Assembly: GCF_014193585.1 (NCBI RefSeq)
Contig: NZ_BLXY01000002.1
Span: 434,001 to 498,000 of the forward strand
Direction: 5' to 3'
Source: Geomonas paludis
GTDB lineage: Bacteria; Desulfobacterota; Desulfuromonadia; Geobacterales; Geobacteraceae
DNA: 64,000 nucleotides
Numbering within the stretch: position 1 is the first letter of the stretch; each line of letters opens with the position of its first letter. A program made the translations under genes and the position numbers. Shown piece by piece: positions 1 through 9,096 of this stretch. The notes beneath the pieces were generated by a model. The model saw only the letters and a list, made by a program, of their open reading frames with translations. It was not told the origin of the DNA and searched no databases.

Positions 1-172
1 CGTTGGCGGAGGCGATGCGCACCTCTTTGCCGCTTTCGCACAGCCCCGTCTCCCCCTTCAAGCGGTTCACACCGCAGGCATGGGGGCAGAGGTCGCAGGC
101 TGCCAGGCGGGCGTAGGCCATCTTGATGCGCCGGGACAGCTCGCCGTTTTCATAAAGCTCTTGGAATTTCAT
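1..172 (-). CDS. Radical SAM protein, PflX-like (partial, N-terminus only)
   Basis: The first 57 codons of a minus-strand gene that runs off the left edge. The translation begins MKFQELYENGELSRR and contains a cysteine cluster CDLCPHACGVNR followed by a further Cys in GETGLCESG. This matches the N-terminal region of the PflX family (radical SAM proteins annotated as putative pyruvate formate-lyase activating enzymes), where the cluster precedes the radical SAM CxxxCxxC motif, which would lie outside the window. The substrate cannot be judged from this piece. It lies downstream of carA on the same strand, separated by 203 bases that hold a repeat, so cotranscription is possible but not shown. 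Confidence 0.75.
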   Translation of the reverse strand, partial: MKFQELYENGELSRRIKMAYARLAACDLCPHACGVNRLKGETGLCESGKEVRIASAN

Positions 173-202
173 CAACCTACTGCAGCTTCCTTCAACTTGT
201 TT

Positions 203-317
203 CTCGTTCCCAAGCTCCAGCTTGGGAACGCAAAGCGCCAGAAGCTCCTGCTTCGACTTAGACATGCAAAGCTGGAGCTTTGCGCTGCAGTTGGTTCCCA
301 AGCTGGAGCTTGGGAAC
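203..317. repeat. 115-bp double-hairpin repeat (REPIN-like), copy 1
   Basis: Two palindromes (CCCAAGCTCCAGCTTGGG at the left, CCCAAGCTGGAGCTTGGG at the right) flank a third, GCAAAGCTGGAGCTTTGC. A second copy of exactly the same length sits at 23326-23440. The arrangement, with paired palindromes at both ends of a short spacer, resembles REP doublets or a small MITE. It fills the gap between carA and the radical SAM gene. Confidence 0.8.
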
Positions 318-375
318 CAGAAAAGGTCAGGGTGAGGTCAAGGATGAAGTTCTCAACCTTAACCTCAGCCTCAAC

Positions 376-1500
376 CTAGTTTTTATGCTTCTCCATCAAC
401 TCCACGAACCTGTTGAACAGGTAGTGCGAGTCGTGCGGCCCGGGGGACGCCTCGGGGTGGTGCTGCACCGAGAAGATCGGGAGGGTCTTGTGCGCCATCC
501 CCTCGACGGTCTGGTCGTTCAGGTTCTCATGGGCGAGGCCGGCGACGTTGGAGAGCGACAGGATGTCGACCGAGAAGCCGTGGTTCTGGGCGGTGATCTC
601 CACCTTCTTGGTGGCGATGTCCATGACCGGCAGGTTCGAGCCGTGGTTGCCGAACTTCAGCTTGATGGTGCGCCCGCCCAGGGCAAGGCCCAGGAGCTGG
701 TGACCGAGGCAGATGCCGAAGATGGGCTTCTTGCCCACGAACTTCTTGATGTTCTCGATGACTTCCTTCATCGGCTCCGGGTCGCCCGGGCCGTTGGAGA
801 GGAAGATGCCGTCCGGGTTCATGGCCAGCGCAGACTCGGCCGGGAACGTAGCCGGGACGACGGTAACGTCGCAGCCTGCGGAGACCAGGCAGCGCAGGAT
901 GTTCAGCTTGATGCCGAAGTCGTAGGCGACCACCTTGTATTTCAGGTCCCTCTTGTCGACTTCGGGGTAGCCGGTCTGCAGGTCCCACAGCCCCTGGGTC
1001 CAGTGGTAGGGGGCGGAGCAGGTGACGCCGGTGGCAAGGTCGAGGCCGCTCATGGACGGGATGGCGCGCGCTTTTTTCACCAGGCTCTCCGGATCGAAGT
1101 CGATGGTGGAGATGATGCCGTTCTGGGCCCCTTTGTCGCGCAGGTGCCGGGTCAGGGCGCGGGTATCGATCCCCTGGATGCCCACCACGCCGTTCTCCTT
1201 GAGGTAGGCGTCCAGGCTCATGGTGGCGCGGTAGTTGGAGTAGCAGTCGAGGTACTCGCGCACGATGAAGCCGGAGAGGTAGAGCTGGTTGCTCTCGATG
1301 TCCTCCGGGTTGATCCCGGTGTTGCCGATCTGGGTATAGGTCATGGTGACCATCTGCCCCTTGTACGAGGGGTCGGTGAGCACTTCCTGGTAGCCCGACA
1401 TGGCGGTGTTGAACACCACCTCGCCGCTGGTTTCGCCCGTTGCGCCGAAGGCCTTCCCTTTGAAAATCCGGCCGTCCGCCAGAGCAAGCACTGCTTTCAT
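376..1500 (-). CDS. carA: Carbamoyl-phosphate synthase small (glutaminase) subunit
   Basis: A 374-residue protein of normal CarA length. It hydrolyses glutamine and passes ammonia to the large subunit CarB, which makes carbamoyl phosphate for pyrimidine and arginine synthesis in the cytoplasm. The C-terminal half is a class I amidotransferase: nucleophile Cys264 in FGICLGHQ and the His348/Glu350 pair in VQHHPEAS. The start MKAVLALADG was chosen over an upstream in-frame ATG because GGGAGAAG precedes it at good spacing. It is the last pyrimidine gene of a minus-strand series pyrR-pyrB-pyrC-carA. carB is not in the window. Confidence 0.97.
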   Translation of the reverse strand: MKAVLALADGRIFKGKAFGATGETSGEVVFNTAMSGYQEVLTDPSYKGQMVTMTYTQIGNTGINPEDIESNQLYLSGFIVREYLDCYSNYRATMSLDAYLKENGVVGIQGIDTRALTRHLRDKGAQNGIISTIDFDPESLVKKARAIPSMSGLDLATGVTCSAPYHWTQGLWDLQTGYPEVDKRDLKYKVVAYDFGIKLNILRCLVSAGCDVTVVPATFPAESALAMNPDGIFLSNGPGDPEPMKEVIENIKKFVGKKPIFGICLGHQLLGLALGGRTIKLKFGNHGSNLPVMDIATKKVEITAQNHGFSVDILSLSNVAGLAHENLNDQTVEGMAHKTLPIFSVQHHPEASPGPHDSHYLFNRFVELMEKHKN

Positions 1501-1567
1501 GTATCTTCTCCCGAATCCGTTATATTTCTGCCGCGCATCACGCGCGTATCTCATTTACACTCAAAGC

Positions 1568-1661
1568 CCCTCACCCGGCCTTCGGCCACCCTCTCCCGAA
1601 GGGCGAGGGGGCAGGTTCCTTCTCCCCTCGGGAGAAGGTGCCCCGGAGGGGCGGATGAGGG
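1568..1661. repeat. Palindromic intergenic repeat, family A, copy 1
   Basis: Starts CCTCACCCGGCCTTCGG and ends GGCGGATGAGGG, with internal GGGAGAAGG/CCTTCTCCC pairing. Variants of the same theme recur at 4156, 5832, 9338 and 16229. It separates carA from pyrC. Confidence 0.8.
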
Positions 1662-1691
1662 CGTTGCCTAAGTCCCCTAGGTAAGGAGACC

Positions 1692-2966
1692 CTAGGCCTG
1701 GTACACCACCTGTCCCTTGACCACGGTGTACACCGCCTTGCCTTTCATCTTCCACCCCAGGAAGGGCGAATTTTTCGACTTCGACTCCAGCTTGGCCGCG
1801 TCTACCTGCCACTCCTTGCCCGGGTCGATGACGGTGACGTCGCCGACCGCGCCGACCCTCAGGGTGCCGCGATCGATCCCGAGGATCTTCGCGGGGTTGC
1901 AGGACATCACCGAAACCAGCCCTTTAAGGTCCAGCACCCCTTCTTCGACCAGCTTCAAGGAGAGCGGCAGCGAGGTTTCCAGGCCGACGATGCCGTTCAG
2001 CGCCACGTTGAACTCGACGTCCTTCTCGTCCGGGTGGTGCGGGGCGTGGTCGGTGGCGATGGCGTCGATGGTGCCGTCGGCGAGGCCCGCCTTCATGGCC
2101 GCCACGTCGGACTCGCCTCTGAGCGGCGGGTTCATCTTGGCGTTGGTGTTGTAGCCGCGTACCGCATCGTCGGTAAGCGTAAAGTAGTGCGGCGCGGTCT
2201 CGCAGGTCACCTTCACGCCGCGTGCTTTGGCGTTGCGGATGATGCGGGCGGAACCGGCGGTGGAGATGTGGGCGATGTGCACCGGCGCGGAGGCGAACTC
2301 GGCGAGGTACACCTCGCGGGCCACCGCGATATCTTCGGCCGCCCAGGGGATCCCCTTGAGCCCGAGCTCGGTGGCGACGAACCCTTCGTTCATCACCCCC
2401 TCACCCACCAGGGCGAGGTCCTCGGAGTGCGAGATCACGGTGATGCCGATCCCCTTGGCGTACTCGAGGGCGCGGCGCATCAGTTCGGAGTTGCACACGG
2501 GCTTGCCGTCGTCGGAGACCGCTACGCAGCCGGCCTCTTTCAGGTCGCCCATCTCGGCCAGGCTGTCCCCCTTGCTCCCCTTGGTGATGGAGCCGATCGG
2601 GAAGACGTTGACCAGCGCCTCGCTCTGGGCCTTGTTGACCACGTAGCTGGCCACCGCCTTGTTGTCGATCACCGGCGAGGTGTTGGGCATGCAGGCCACC
2701 GAGGTGAAGCCGCCGGCCGCAGCGGCGCGGCTGCCGGTGGCGATATCCTCTTTGTATTCGAGGCCCGGATCGCGCAGGTGCACGTGCATGTCGATCAGGC
2801 CCGGGGTGACCAGGAGCCCCGTTGCGTCGATGGCCTGGGTCCCCTCCGGCGTCGCGATCCCCTGCCCCAGTTCGAGGACCACACCGTCCGCAATCAGCAC
2901 GTCCATGATTTCGTCGATCCCCTGCGAAGGATCGATCACGCGCCCACCTTTTATCAGAAGATTCAT
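1692..2966 (-). CDS. pyrC: Dihydroorotase
   Basis: A 424-residue class I (PyrC/AllB-type) dihydroorotase, the third step of de novo pyrimidine synthesis (carbamoyl aspartate to dihydroorotate). The metal motif [10 protein letters not shown] is at residues 59-68 (His61, His63) and the C-terminal [12 protein letters not shown] motif carries the catalytic Asp. The start [10 protein letters not shown] follows AGGAGGGG. It lies between pyrB upstream and carA downstream on the same strand. Each gap holds repeats, so whether the transcript runs through all four genes is inferred. Confidence 0.97.
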   Translation of the reverse strand: MNLLIKGGRVIDPSQGIDEIMDVLIADGVVLELGQGIATPEGTQAIDATGLLVTPGLIDMHVHLRDPGLEYKEDIATGSRAAAAGGFTSVACMPNTSPVIDNKAVASYVVNKAQSEALVNVFPIGSITKGSKGDSLAEMGDLKEAGCVAVSDDGKPVCNSELMRRALEYAKGIGITVISHSEDLALVGEGVMNEGFVATELGLKGIPWAAEDIAVAREVYLAEFASAPVHIAHISTAGSARIIRNAKARGVKVTCETAPHYFTLTDDAVRGYNTNAKMNPPLRGESDVAAMKAGLADGTIDAIATDHAPHHPDEKDVEFNVALNGIVGLETSLPLSLKLVEEGVLDLKGLVSVMSCNPAKILGIDRGTLRVGAVGDVTVIDPGKEWQVDAAKLESKSKNSPFLGWKMKGKAVYTVVKGQVVYQA

Positions 2967-2995
2967 CTCTAACCCCTCCTAAAACCCGTTAAAAG

Positions 2996-3128
2996 GTTCA
3001 ACGTTCAACGTTCGAGTTGCCGTCCTGCCTGTGGCTTCCGACGCGGAACGGCTAGTTCACTTCAGGATTTCATAAGGTCAACGTCCAGGCGAAGCGATGA
3101 GGTTAACATCGAACGTTGAACGTTGAAC
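2996..3128. repeat. Inverted repeat made of GTTCAAC heptamers
   Basis: A perfect 20-bp inverted repeat (2996-3015 and 3109-3128) encloses 93 bp between pyrC and pyrB. Each arm is a tandem run of the heptamer GTTCAAC. A related array (GTTCTAC units) flanks the repeat-rich gap at 23.2-23.7 kb, again in opposite orientations. Confidence 0.75.
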
Positions 3129-3137
3129 GGCCTCTGG

Positions 3138-4070
3138 TTATTCCACCGGCTCTCCGCCGCAGACGTGGTACAGCATGGCCATCCTGACCGCCACGCCGTT
3201 CTCGACCTGCTTCAGAATCGCGGACTGGTCGCAGTCGGCCACGGAAGAGGCGAGCTCCACACCGCGGTTGATCGGGCCGGGGTGCATGACGATGGCGTCT
3301 TTCTTGGCCAGGGCCAGCACGGCGGGGTTGAGACCGAAGTAGCGGGAGTATTCACGCATGCTGGGGAGCAGGGTCTTGCCCTGGCGCTCCAACTGGATCC
3401 TGAGCATCATGACCACGTCGGCCTGGTCCACCGCCTCGCGCATGTCCTTGCAGACGGTCACGTTGCCCAGGCGCTCGATGCCGGGGGGCATCATGGTCGG
3501 CGGGCCGGCCAGGAAGACCTGCGCGCCCATGGTGGTGAGGCCGTAGATGTTGGAGCGCGCCACGCGGCTGTGGGTGATGTCGCCGACGATGGCGACCTTC
3601 AGACCGGCCAGCTTGCCGAACTTCTGGCGCATGGTGAGCATGTCCAGGAGCCCCTGGGAGGGGTGCTCGTGGGCGCCGTCCCCGGCGTTGATCACGGAGC
3701 AGGAGACGCGCTTGGCGAGGTACTCGTGGGCGCCGGAGACCGAGTGGCGCATGACGATGATGTCGGGCTTCATCGCGAGGATGTTGGCGGCGGTGTCGGA
3801 GAGGGTTTCACCCTTGACGACGGAACTGGTCGACGCGGTAATGTTGACGGCGTCGGCGGATAACCGCTTGGCGGCGATCTCGAAGGAGGTACGAGTCCTG
3901 GTGGAGGCCTCGTAGAAAAGGTTGATCACCGTCTTGCCGCGCAGAGTCGGCACCTTCTTGATGTCCCGCTGGTTGATCTCGCTTAGGCTGTCCGCCGTGT
4001 CGAGGAGCAGTTCGATCTCCTCTTTGGTCAGATCCTTCAGGGCGATGATGTCTTTGTGCCTGAAACCCAT
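3138..4070 (-). CDS. pyrB: Aspartate carbamoyltransferase catalytic chain
   Basis: A 310-residue protein, the usual length. It joins carbamoyl phosphate and aspartate, the committed pyrimidine step. The carbamoyl-phosphate loop STRTR is at residues 55-59 ([13 protein letters not shown]), and HPGPINRG near the C-terminus is the conserved His-Pro motif. The start [11 protein letters not shown] was preferred to an ATG 20 codons upstream because the upstream stretch lacks family likeness; a G-rich ribosome site precedes it. No PyrI regulatory chain is next to it. Confidence 0.97.
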   Translation of the reverse strand: MGFRHKDIIALKDLTKEEIELLLDTADSLSEINQRDIKKVPTLRGKTVINLFYEASTRTRTSFEIAAKRLSADAVNITASTSSVVKGETLSDTAANILAMKPDIIVMRHSVSGAHEYLAKRVSCSVINAGDGAHEHPSQGLLDMLTMRQKFGKLAGLKVAIVGDITHSRVARSNIYGLTTMGAQVFLAGPPTMMPPGIERLGNVTVCKDMREAVDQADVVMMLRIQLERQGKTLLPSMREYSRYFGLNPAVLALAKKDAIVMHPGPINRGVELASSVADCDQSAILKQVENGVAVRMAMLYHVCGGEPVE

Positions 4071-4155
4071 GGTCCCCCCCCAGAAACTAGTTTTGCGCCA
4101 CGCACCGTTACGTGGCGCGTTAATCATCACAGAATTAAAGCTGATCTAAAACCTT

Positions 4156-4252
4156 CCCTCACCCGGCCTCCGGCCACCCTCTCCCAAAGGGCGAGGGCTT
4201 CACTTAACCCTTCTCCCTCCGGGAGAAGGTGCCCCGCAGGGGCGGATGAGGG
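4156..4252. repeat. Palindromic intergenic repeat, family A, copy 2
   Basis: Same layout as the copy at 1568 (CCTCACCCGGCC to GGCGGATGAGGG), with the CTTCTCCCTCC/GGGAGAAGG stem. It lies between pyrB and pyrR. Confidence 0.8.
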
Positions 4253-4264
4253 AGGAGGCGCGGA

Positions 4265-4287
4265 GGGCGAATGATTATTCGCCCCTA
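4265..4287. repeat. Short palindrome GGGCGAATGATTATTCGCCC, copy 1
   Basis: A near-perfect palindrome followed by CCTAC. The same unit occurs at 23580, 25153 and 25261, with an AT-shifted variant at 25329. It is a REP-type intergenic repeat. Confidence 0.8.
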
Positions 4288-4304
4288 CGCCCCCCATTGT
4301 TCCG

Positions 4305-4850
<546 letters not shown>

Positions 4851-4904
4851 TCATCGGCGTAAGCGCCTGTGGTGAATCGGTTTTCGTCTCGCGCCTGGGC
4901 GCGT

Positions 4905-4950
4905 AATTAAAAAGAGCCTTTCCGCGCAGGTGGGCGAAAAGGCTCTTTCT
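4905..4950 (-). terminator. Attenuator terminator in the pyr leader
   Basis: On the minus strand, AAAGAGCCTTTT pairs with GGAAAGGCTCTTT and is followed by TTAATT: an intrinsic terminator upstream of pyrR, after the PyrR-binding element. In PyrR-regulated leaders this hairpin forms when PyrR holds the upstream loop. Confidence 0.85.
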
Positions 4951-4980
4951 TTAGATAGTAAAAGAGTGCTTTATGCTTCA

Positions 4981-5013
4981 CCTTTGCTAACCTCACGGGG
5001 CTAATTTAAAAGG
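4981..5013 (-). promoter_or_regulatory. PyrR-binding RNA loop
   Basis: The minus-strand RNA reads CCTTTTAAATTAGCC, CCGTGAGGTT, AGCAAAGG in sequence. The closing CCTTT/AAAGG stem, the AGCC...GAGG core and the pyrimidine-rich follow-on match the known PyrR-binding loop consensus (ARUCC-N-GNGAGGYU). It sits about 31 bp before the leader terminator and 20 bp after the predicted promoter, the order expected for PyrR attenuation. Confidence 0.85.
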
Positions 5014-5032
5014 CAACGAATAAATTTGGGAC

Positions 5033-5061
5033 AAGGTAGCATCGAGCCTCGGCAGAGTCAA
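5033..5061 (-). promoter_or_regulatory. pyr operon promoter
   Basis: On the minus strand TTGACT (5056-5061) and TACCTT (5033-5038) are separated by exactly 17 bp. Transcription would start near 5026, just before the PyrR-binding loop. Confidence 0.75.
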
Positions 5062-5190
5062 GGAAAAGGAGTAAGAACAGACAAAGATTTAGATTAAGAT
5101 TAAGCAATAAATCAAAGACATTGGCACCAAACCTCAAGTGGGTGTGAATACTCGATCGGGAGCCGCTCTGCCCCCCTTACCGCCCCCCTT

Positions 5191-5236
5191 AATCTCAATC
5201 TTTATCTCAATCTTTATCTCAATCTTTATCTTGATC
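5191..5236. repeat. Tandem AATCTTTATCTC repeat
   Basis: Three to four imperfect 12-bp units (AATCTCAATCTTTATCTC and on). It lies in the gap between the divergent pyr promoter and yhbY; nothing else is recognised between 5062 and 5245. Confidence 0.7.
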
Positions 5237-5245
5237 TGCGTCTAG

Positions 5246-5274
5246 TTGTCTTTATTTGCCTTTAGTGCTATAAA
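5246..5274 (+). promoter_or_regulatory. yhbY promoter
   Basis: TTGTCT (5246-5251) and TATAAA (5269-5274), 17 bp apart, about 90 bp upstream of the chosen yhbY start. Confidence 0.6.
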
Positions 5275-5362
5275 GCTCGCACCGTTTTTCGGAATAATGC
5301 AGACTTGTTGCAGTGCGTACCGGGCTTGCCCCCTACCCTGCATGGGTACAAAGGAAGAAGTG

Positions 5363-5659
5363 ATGTTGACAGGAAAGCAGAAGAGATTTCTCCGCGCGCT
5401 CGGCCACGGCCTCAAGCCGGTGATCCAGGTGGGCAAGAGCGACGTCAGCGAGGCGCTGATCAAGGAGACCGTGGAGGCGCTGGCCAGCCACGAGCTGATC
5501 AAGGTGAAGGTGCTGGAGAGCTGCCTCATGGACCGCCACAGCGTGGCGGAAGAGCTGTGCGCCGCCTGCGAGGCGGAACTGGCGCAGGTGCTGGGACGCA
5601 CCCTGCTGCTCTACAAGCAGGCCAAGGAGCCCAAGCTGGAGCTCCCCAAGGGGAAATAA
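5363..5659 (+). CDS. yhbY: YhbY family RNA-binding protein (CRM domain)
   Basis: A 98-residue single CRM-domain protein. The family binds RNA and associates with pre-50S ribosomal particles. The N-terminal LTGKQKRFLRALGHGLKP and the GKSDVSEALIKE stretch are typical. The start at 5363 was chosen because AAGGAAG lies about 7 bases upstream and the homologous region begins there; an ATG at 5342 has no comparable site. It is transcribed away from pyrR and ends before a large palindrome and a terminator. Confidence 0.93.
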   Translation: MLTGKQKRFLRALGHGLKPVIQVGKSDVSEALIKETVEALASHELIKVKVLESCLMDRHSVAEELCAACEAELAQVLGRTLLLYKQAKEPKLELPKGK

Positions 5660-5670
5660 GCGCGGGCAGA

Positions 5671-5776
5671 AGGGACTGGCTCCGTAAGGTGCCTGTCCCT
5701 TTAGCGGAACGCCCCTTTCAGCTCAGCCACCTTCCCAAAGCACTAGGGGGACAGGCACCTGGCGGAGCCAGTCCCC
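5671..5776. repeat. Long inverted repeat with GGGACTGGCTCCG arms
   Basis: The left arm (GGGACTGGCTCCG, then GGTGCCTGTCCC) at 5672-5699 is complementary to the right arm ending GGAGCCAGTCCCC at 5776, with about 45 bp between. It is a MITE/REP-like structure between yhbY and its terminator. Confidence 0.75.
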
Positions 5777-5783
5777 TCAAGAG

Positions 5784-5818
5784 AAAAGCCTCCCCGGACC
5801 TGCCGGGGAGGCTTTTTA
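5784..5818 (+). terminator. Intrinsic terminator after yhbY
   Basis: AAAGCCTCCCCGG pairs with CCGGGGAGGCTTTTT around ACCTG. The A-run on the left would also let it act on the minus strand. Confidence 0.85.
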
Positions 5819-5831
5819 TATTTGAGGTCCA

Positions 5832-5949
5832 CATCCCCTCTCCCTCTGGGAGAGGGTCAGGGTGAGGGGAGTTGCCAAGAGCAACACGGTTGTCACCGGC
5901 AGCGCCCTCACCTGCCCTTCGGTCCCCTCTCCCAAAGGGAGAGGGGACC
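5832..5949. repeat. Palindromic intergenic repeat, family A, copy 3
   Basis: CCCCTCTCCCTCTGGGAGAGG and the matching CCTCTCCCAAAGGGAGAGGGG form two hairpins that are also complementary to each other. It fills the space between the yhbY terminator and the end of the hemerythrin gene. Confidence 0.75.
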
Positions 5950-5979
5950 GGCGAAATCGATGTCTGAAAAGTCTTCGGC

Positions 5980-6387
5980 CTAGCGCAACCCTGACGCGTT
6001 GAACAGGGCCGAGTACTTCATGTCGGTCCCCATGATGTGGTCCTGCAGCCAGCGCTTCAGGAATTCCAGGATCTCGGCCGTGAAGATGAGCCCCTGGTTG
6101 TCGACCCGGTTCTGCAGGTCCAGGGCCTTGGCGGCGAACTCGTCGTGCTCTCTTTTGTGCGCCACGAATTCGGGGTACTGGTACTTCTGCATGTACGCCT
6201 CTTCGGTCTGGAAGTGGCTGGCGACGTAGCCCACCATCGACGCGATGATTTCCTTCTGCGCCTCCTTCCCCGCCCGCGCCATGTGCGCGTCGTGCAGCGA
6301 ATTCAGCATGTCCACCAGGTTCTTGTGCTGGTCGTCGATCTCCTTCACCTTCACGCTCAGTGCATCATTCCATTCAAGATAAGCCAT
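5980..6387 (-). CDS. Bacteriohemerythrin
   Basis: A 135-residue single-domain hemerythrin that binds O2 at a non-heme di-iron site in the cytoplasm. The ligand set is visible in order: an early His in the first helix region, [23 protein letters not shown] and HIMGTDMKY. The start [12 protein letters not shown] is the usual family N-terminus; an in-frame ATG 16 codons upstream was not used. There is no operon partner: dgt lies upstream on the same strand, 121 bp away. A role in oxygen scavenging or sensing in an anaerobe is inferred. Confidence 0.93.
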   Translation of the reverse strand: MAYLEWNDALSVKVKEIDDQHKNLVDMLNSLHDAHMARAGKEAQKEIIASMVGYVASHFQTEEAYMQKYQYPEFVAHKREHDEFAAKALDLQNRVDNQGLIFTAEILEFLKRWLQDHIMGTDMKYSALFNASGLR

Positions 6388-6507
6388 CCAGATCACCTCT
6401 ACAGATAGTGTTTTCCCTGAGCGGCTAATTATCACAGCTTTTGGGTAAGGATCAAGTCGCAGAATTGCAATTTGTTGTTTACAGAACCGCTGTCACCAAC
6501 TCTATTG

Positions 6508-7656
6508 TCAGACCCTCTCGTACGGCTCGAAGAGCCGCTTGAACTCGTCCAGGGCAAAACGGTCGGTCATGCCGGCTATGTAGTCGCAGATGACCCGCTC
6601 TCGCCCTTCCCGCTCCATCTTCATCTGGTGCTTCATGGGCAAGAGCGTCGGGTGTTTCAGGTAGACCTCGAACAGCTCGGCCAGGTAGCGCTCGGCCTTG
6701 ACGCGCATCCTCTCGACCTTGTAGTGGCGGTACAGGTTCTGGAACAGGAAGCGCTTAAGCTGGGCGTTGCGTTCGGTCATGGCTGGGCTGAAGGACACCA
6801 CCGGGACGTTCACCCTTCTCAGGCCCTCCTGGGTCTCTATCTTCAGCTTGACGAGGTTCTCGGCCGTGGTCTGCACCAGGTCGTTGATCAGCACGCCGAT
6901 CAGGGCGCTCACGGTCTGGCACACGCCGCGCTCCGCGTCGATGTCCGGGTAGCTGGCCACGATCCCCTCGTGCACCTCGTTCCAAAGGTCCACCTTCTTG
7001 AGCTGGCTCAGGTTGATGTAGCCGGACTTGAGGCCGTCGTCGATGTCGTGGTTGTTGTAGGCGATCTCGTCGGCGAAGTTGATCAACTGCGCCTCGACGG
7101 TGGGAACCGTCCCGGGGAGAAACTCGGCGTAGATAGGTGCGGGGGAATCGTAGGGGGAGGAATGTTTGGCGATGCCTTCGCGCACCTCCCAGGAAAGGTT
7201 GAGGCCGTTGTAGCCGGGGTGGCGCTCCTCCAGCTCGTCCACCACCCGCAGCGACTGCAGGTTGTGCTCGAAGCCGCCGCACCCATCCATCAGCCGGTTC
7301 AGCACTTCCTCTCCGGTGTGCCCGAACGGGGTGTGGCCGAGATCGTGGGCCAGGGCCAGGGCCTCGGTCAGCTCTTCGTTCAGCCCGAGCCGCCGCGCGA
7401 TCCCCTTCCCTATCTGGGCCACTTCCAGCGAGTGGGTGAGGCGGGTGCGGTAGTAGTCCCCCTCGTGGTTGACGAAGACCTGGGTCTTGTACTCCAGGCG
7501 CCGGAACGCGGCACAGTGAATGATGCGGTCGCGATCCCTTTCGAAAGCGGGACGATGGTCCCTGAATTCCTCGTGGTACTTGCGTCCCCGGGATGTGGCG
7601 CTGGTGGCCGCGTAGCCGGCCAGATCGCTGCGCTCCAAGGCATTGCCCTCTTTCAT
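6508..7656 (-). CDS. dgt: dGTPase-like HD domain protein
   Basis: A 382-residue deoxyguanosinetriphosphate triphosphohydrolase-like protein. It would remove triphosphate from dNTPs. The HD metal site is clear: His75 in RTRLTHSLEV, His104-Asp105 in ALAHDLGHTPFGH and a later Asp in NFADEIAYNNHD. The length fits the shorter dGTPase-like subfamily, so strict dGTP specificity is not certain. A G-run precedes the ATG. A minus-strand promoter at 7692-7719 points at this gene. rsmD is divergent. Confidence 0.92.
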   Translation of the reverse strand: MKEGNALERSDLAGYAATSATSRGRKYHEEFRDHRPAFERDRDRIIHCAAFRRLEYKTQVFVNHEGDYYRTRLTHSLEVAQIGKGIARRLGLNEELTEALALAHDLGHTPFGHTGEEVLNRLMDGCGGFEHNLQSLRVVDELEERHPGYNGLNLSWEVREGIAKHSSPYDSPAPIYAEFLPGTVPTVEAQLINFADEIAYNNHDIDDGLKSGYINLSQLKKVDLWNEVHEGIVASYPDIDAERGVCQTVSALIGVLINDLVQTTAENLVKLKIETQEGLRRVNVPVVSFSPAMTERNAQLKRFLFQNLYRHYKVERMRVKAERYLAELFEVYLKHPTLLPMKHQMKMEREGRERVICDYIAGMTDRFALDEFKRLFEPYERV

Positions 7657-7691
7657 CCGCCCCCCTGCTCAAGTCAGTTAAAAGTAGGTAA

Positions 7692-7719
7692 TTTATATAC
7701 TGGCCGCCAACCCTGTCAA
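7692..7719 (-). promoter_or_regulatory. dgt promoter
   Basis: Minus-strand TTGACA (7714-7719) and TATAAA (7692-7697), 16 bp apart. Confidence 0.65.
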
Positions 7720-7879
7720 CAGCAAACTTGATTGACCTTATCCATGCATCGTGCTAATAGAGCAGCCTGCGGCGCAATGTCATACACACCTGCCGCCCGA
7801 CACGCTGCCACAGGCTCAAGGCCTGTGCAGAAGAGGGAGTTGTTCTTTTTATGACGTACCTACACCGGAGATGCTCTTC

Positions 7880-8461
7880 ATGCGGGTGATTGCGGGCAGC
7901 GCGCGCGGCCGGCAGCTGCTGGCCCCGAAAAACCAGCGGGTGCGCCCGACTGCGGACCGCGTCAAGGAGGCGCTCTTCAGCATCCTCGTGAGCCGCCTGG
8001 GCGACTTTTCCGGGATGCGGGTGCTGGACGTCTTCGCCGGCACCGGCAACCTCGGCATCGAGGCGCTCAGCCGAGGTGCGGAAAGCGCGGTGTTCATCGA
8101 CTCGCACCGGGAGTCCGCGGAGCTGATCCGCAAGAACCTGGACGTGACCAGGCTCGCCGACCGGGCTAAAGTGGTGACCCAGGAAGCCGCCGCGGCGGTA
8201 CGATGGCTTTCCCGCGGCGAAGCACCGTTCCACCTGGTGTTCCTCGACCCTCCCTACGCCGAGGGGCACACGCAAAGGTTGCTGGAGTTGCTCTCGACCT
8301 CGCCGCTCATCGACGCCGGCACCACCGTGGTCGCCGAGTTCTCCGCCAAAGAGGATGTACCAACGTGTTTCGGCAGGCTGGCTGAAAGCGAGCGCCGCGT
8401 CTACGGCGACACCGCCCTCTCCTTCCTGACCCTTTCAGACAGAGGTGAACCGTGCCCTTGA
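7880..8461 (+). CDS. rsmD: 16S rRNA (guanine966-N2)-methyltransferase
   Basis: A 193-residue Rossmann-fold methyltransferase that modifies G966 of 16S rRNA using S-adenosylmethionine. The SAM loop DVFAGTGNLGIEAL starts at residue 50 and the catalytic DPPY is at residues 123-126. The start MRVIAGSARGR is the standard N-terminus; a GGAG lies 9 bases upstream. Its stop overlaps the GTG start of coaD by 10 bp, the common rsmD-coaD arrangement, suggesting translational coupling. Confidence 0.96.
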   Translation: MRVIAGSARGRQLLAPKNQRVRPTADRVKEALFSILVSRLGDFSGMRVLDVFAGTGNLGIEALSRGAESAVFIDSHRESAELIRKNLDVTRLADRAKVVTQEAAAAVRWLSRGEAPFHLVFLDPPYAEGHTQRLLELLSTSPLIDAGTTVVAEFSAKEDVPTCFGRLAESERRVYGDTALSFLTLSDRGEPCP

Positions 8462-8943
8462 GAGTGGCTGTCTACCCCGGCTCCTTCGATCCCGTAACCT
8501 ACGGCCATCTGGACATCATCGATCGCGCCCTGAAGATCTTCGACGGCGTGATCGTGGCCGTCGCCAGAAACTCCGAAAAGAACGCCCTGTTCACCGTCCA
8601 GGAGCGGATCGACATGCTCACGGAGATCCTGAAGGACCGCCCCCAGGCCAGGGTGGAGACCTTCGAGGGGCTCCTGGTCGACTACGTGCGCCGCGCCGGC
8701 GCCACCGTGGTCATCCGCGGTCTGCGCGCGGTTTCCGACTTCGAGTTCGAGTTCCAGCTGGCGCAGATGAACCGCAACATCACCCGCGAGGTCGAGACCC
8801 TGTTCATGATGACCTCGGTCCCCTACAGCTACCTTTCCTCCTCGATCGTGAAGGAAGTGAGCCACCTGAACGGCCCGGTGGACAAGCTGGTGCCGCCCTT
8901 GGTGAAGAGCGCCCTGGACGCGAAGTTCAGGCCGGGACACTGA
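8452..8943 (+). CDS. coaD: Phosphopantetheine adenylyltransferase
   Basis: A 163-residue nucleotidyltransferase for the penultimate step of coenzyme A synthesis (4'-phosphopantetheine plus ATP to dephospho-CoA). The N-terminus VAVYPGSFDPVTYGH holds the GxFDPxxxGH motif, and YSYLSSSIVKEV is the conserved ISSTxVR-like region. It starts at GTG inside the end of rsmD. A strong hairpin terminator follows. Confidence 0.97.
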   Translation: MPLRVAVYPGSFDPVTYGHLDIIDRALKIFDGVIVAVARNSEKNALFTVQERIDMLTEILKDRPQARVETFEGLLVDYVRRAGATVVIRGLRAVSDFEFEFQLAQMNRNITREVETLFMMTSVPYSYLSSSIVKEVSHLNGPVDKLVPPLVKSALDAKFRPGH

Positions 8944-8960
8944 CATGGCCCGTTTCAAGG

Positions 8961-9022
8961 AAAAGGGGACAGGCTACTTTTGTAACCCGCTCGCGGTAAA
9001 AGTAGCCTGTCCCCTTTTTTTT
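8961..9022 (+). terminator. Long hairpin terminator after coaD
   Basis: AAAAGGGGACAGGCTACTTTT pairs across CGCTCGCGG with its complement, and a run of eight T follows. The GGGGACAGGC core resembles the palindrome at 5671, so a repeat may have been recruited as terminator. Confidence 0.85.
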
Positions 9023-9096
9023 CAGTGGTAGCATGAAAGGCGTTGCCGGATAGCAGCGCCTTTTTTTATTCCCGCAGGACAGTCACAGGAGGCCGT

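Noticed and set aside
3001-3128. Heptamer inverted repeats as insertion-sequence ends
   Set aside because: The 93 bp enclosed hold no transposase and no target duplication is visible; the arms are simple tandem repeats.
5846-5949. Family A repeats as rho-independent terminators
   Set aside because: The hairpins lack T-runs, and separate clear terminators are present nearby where needed.
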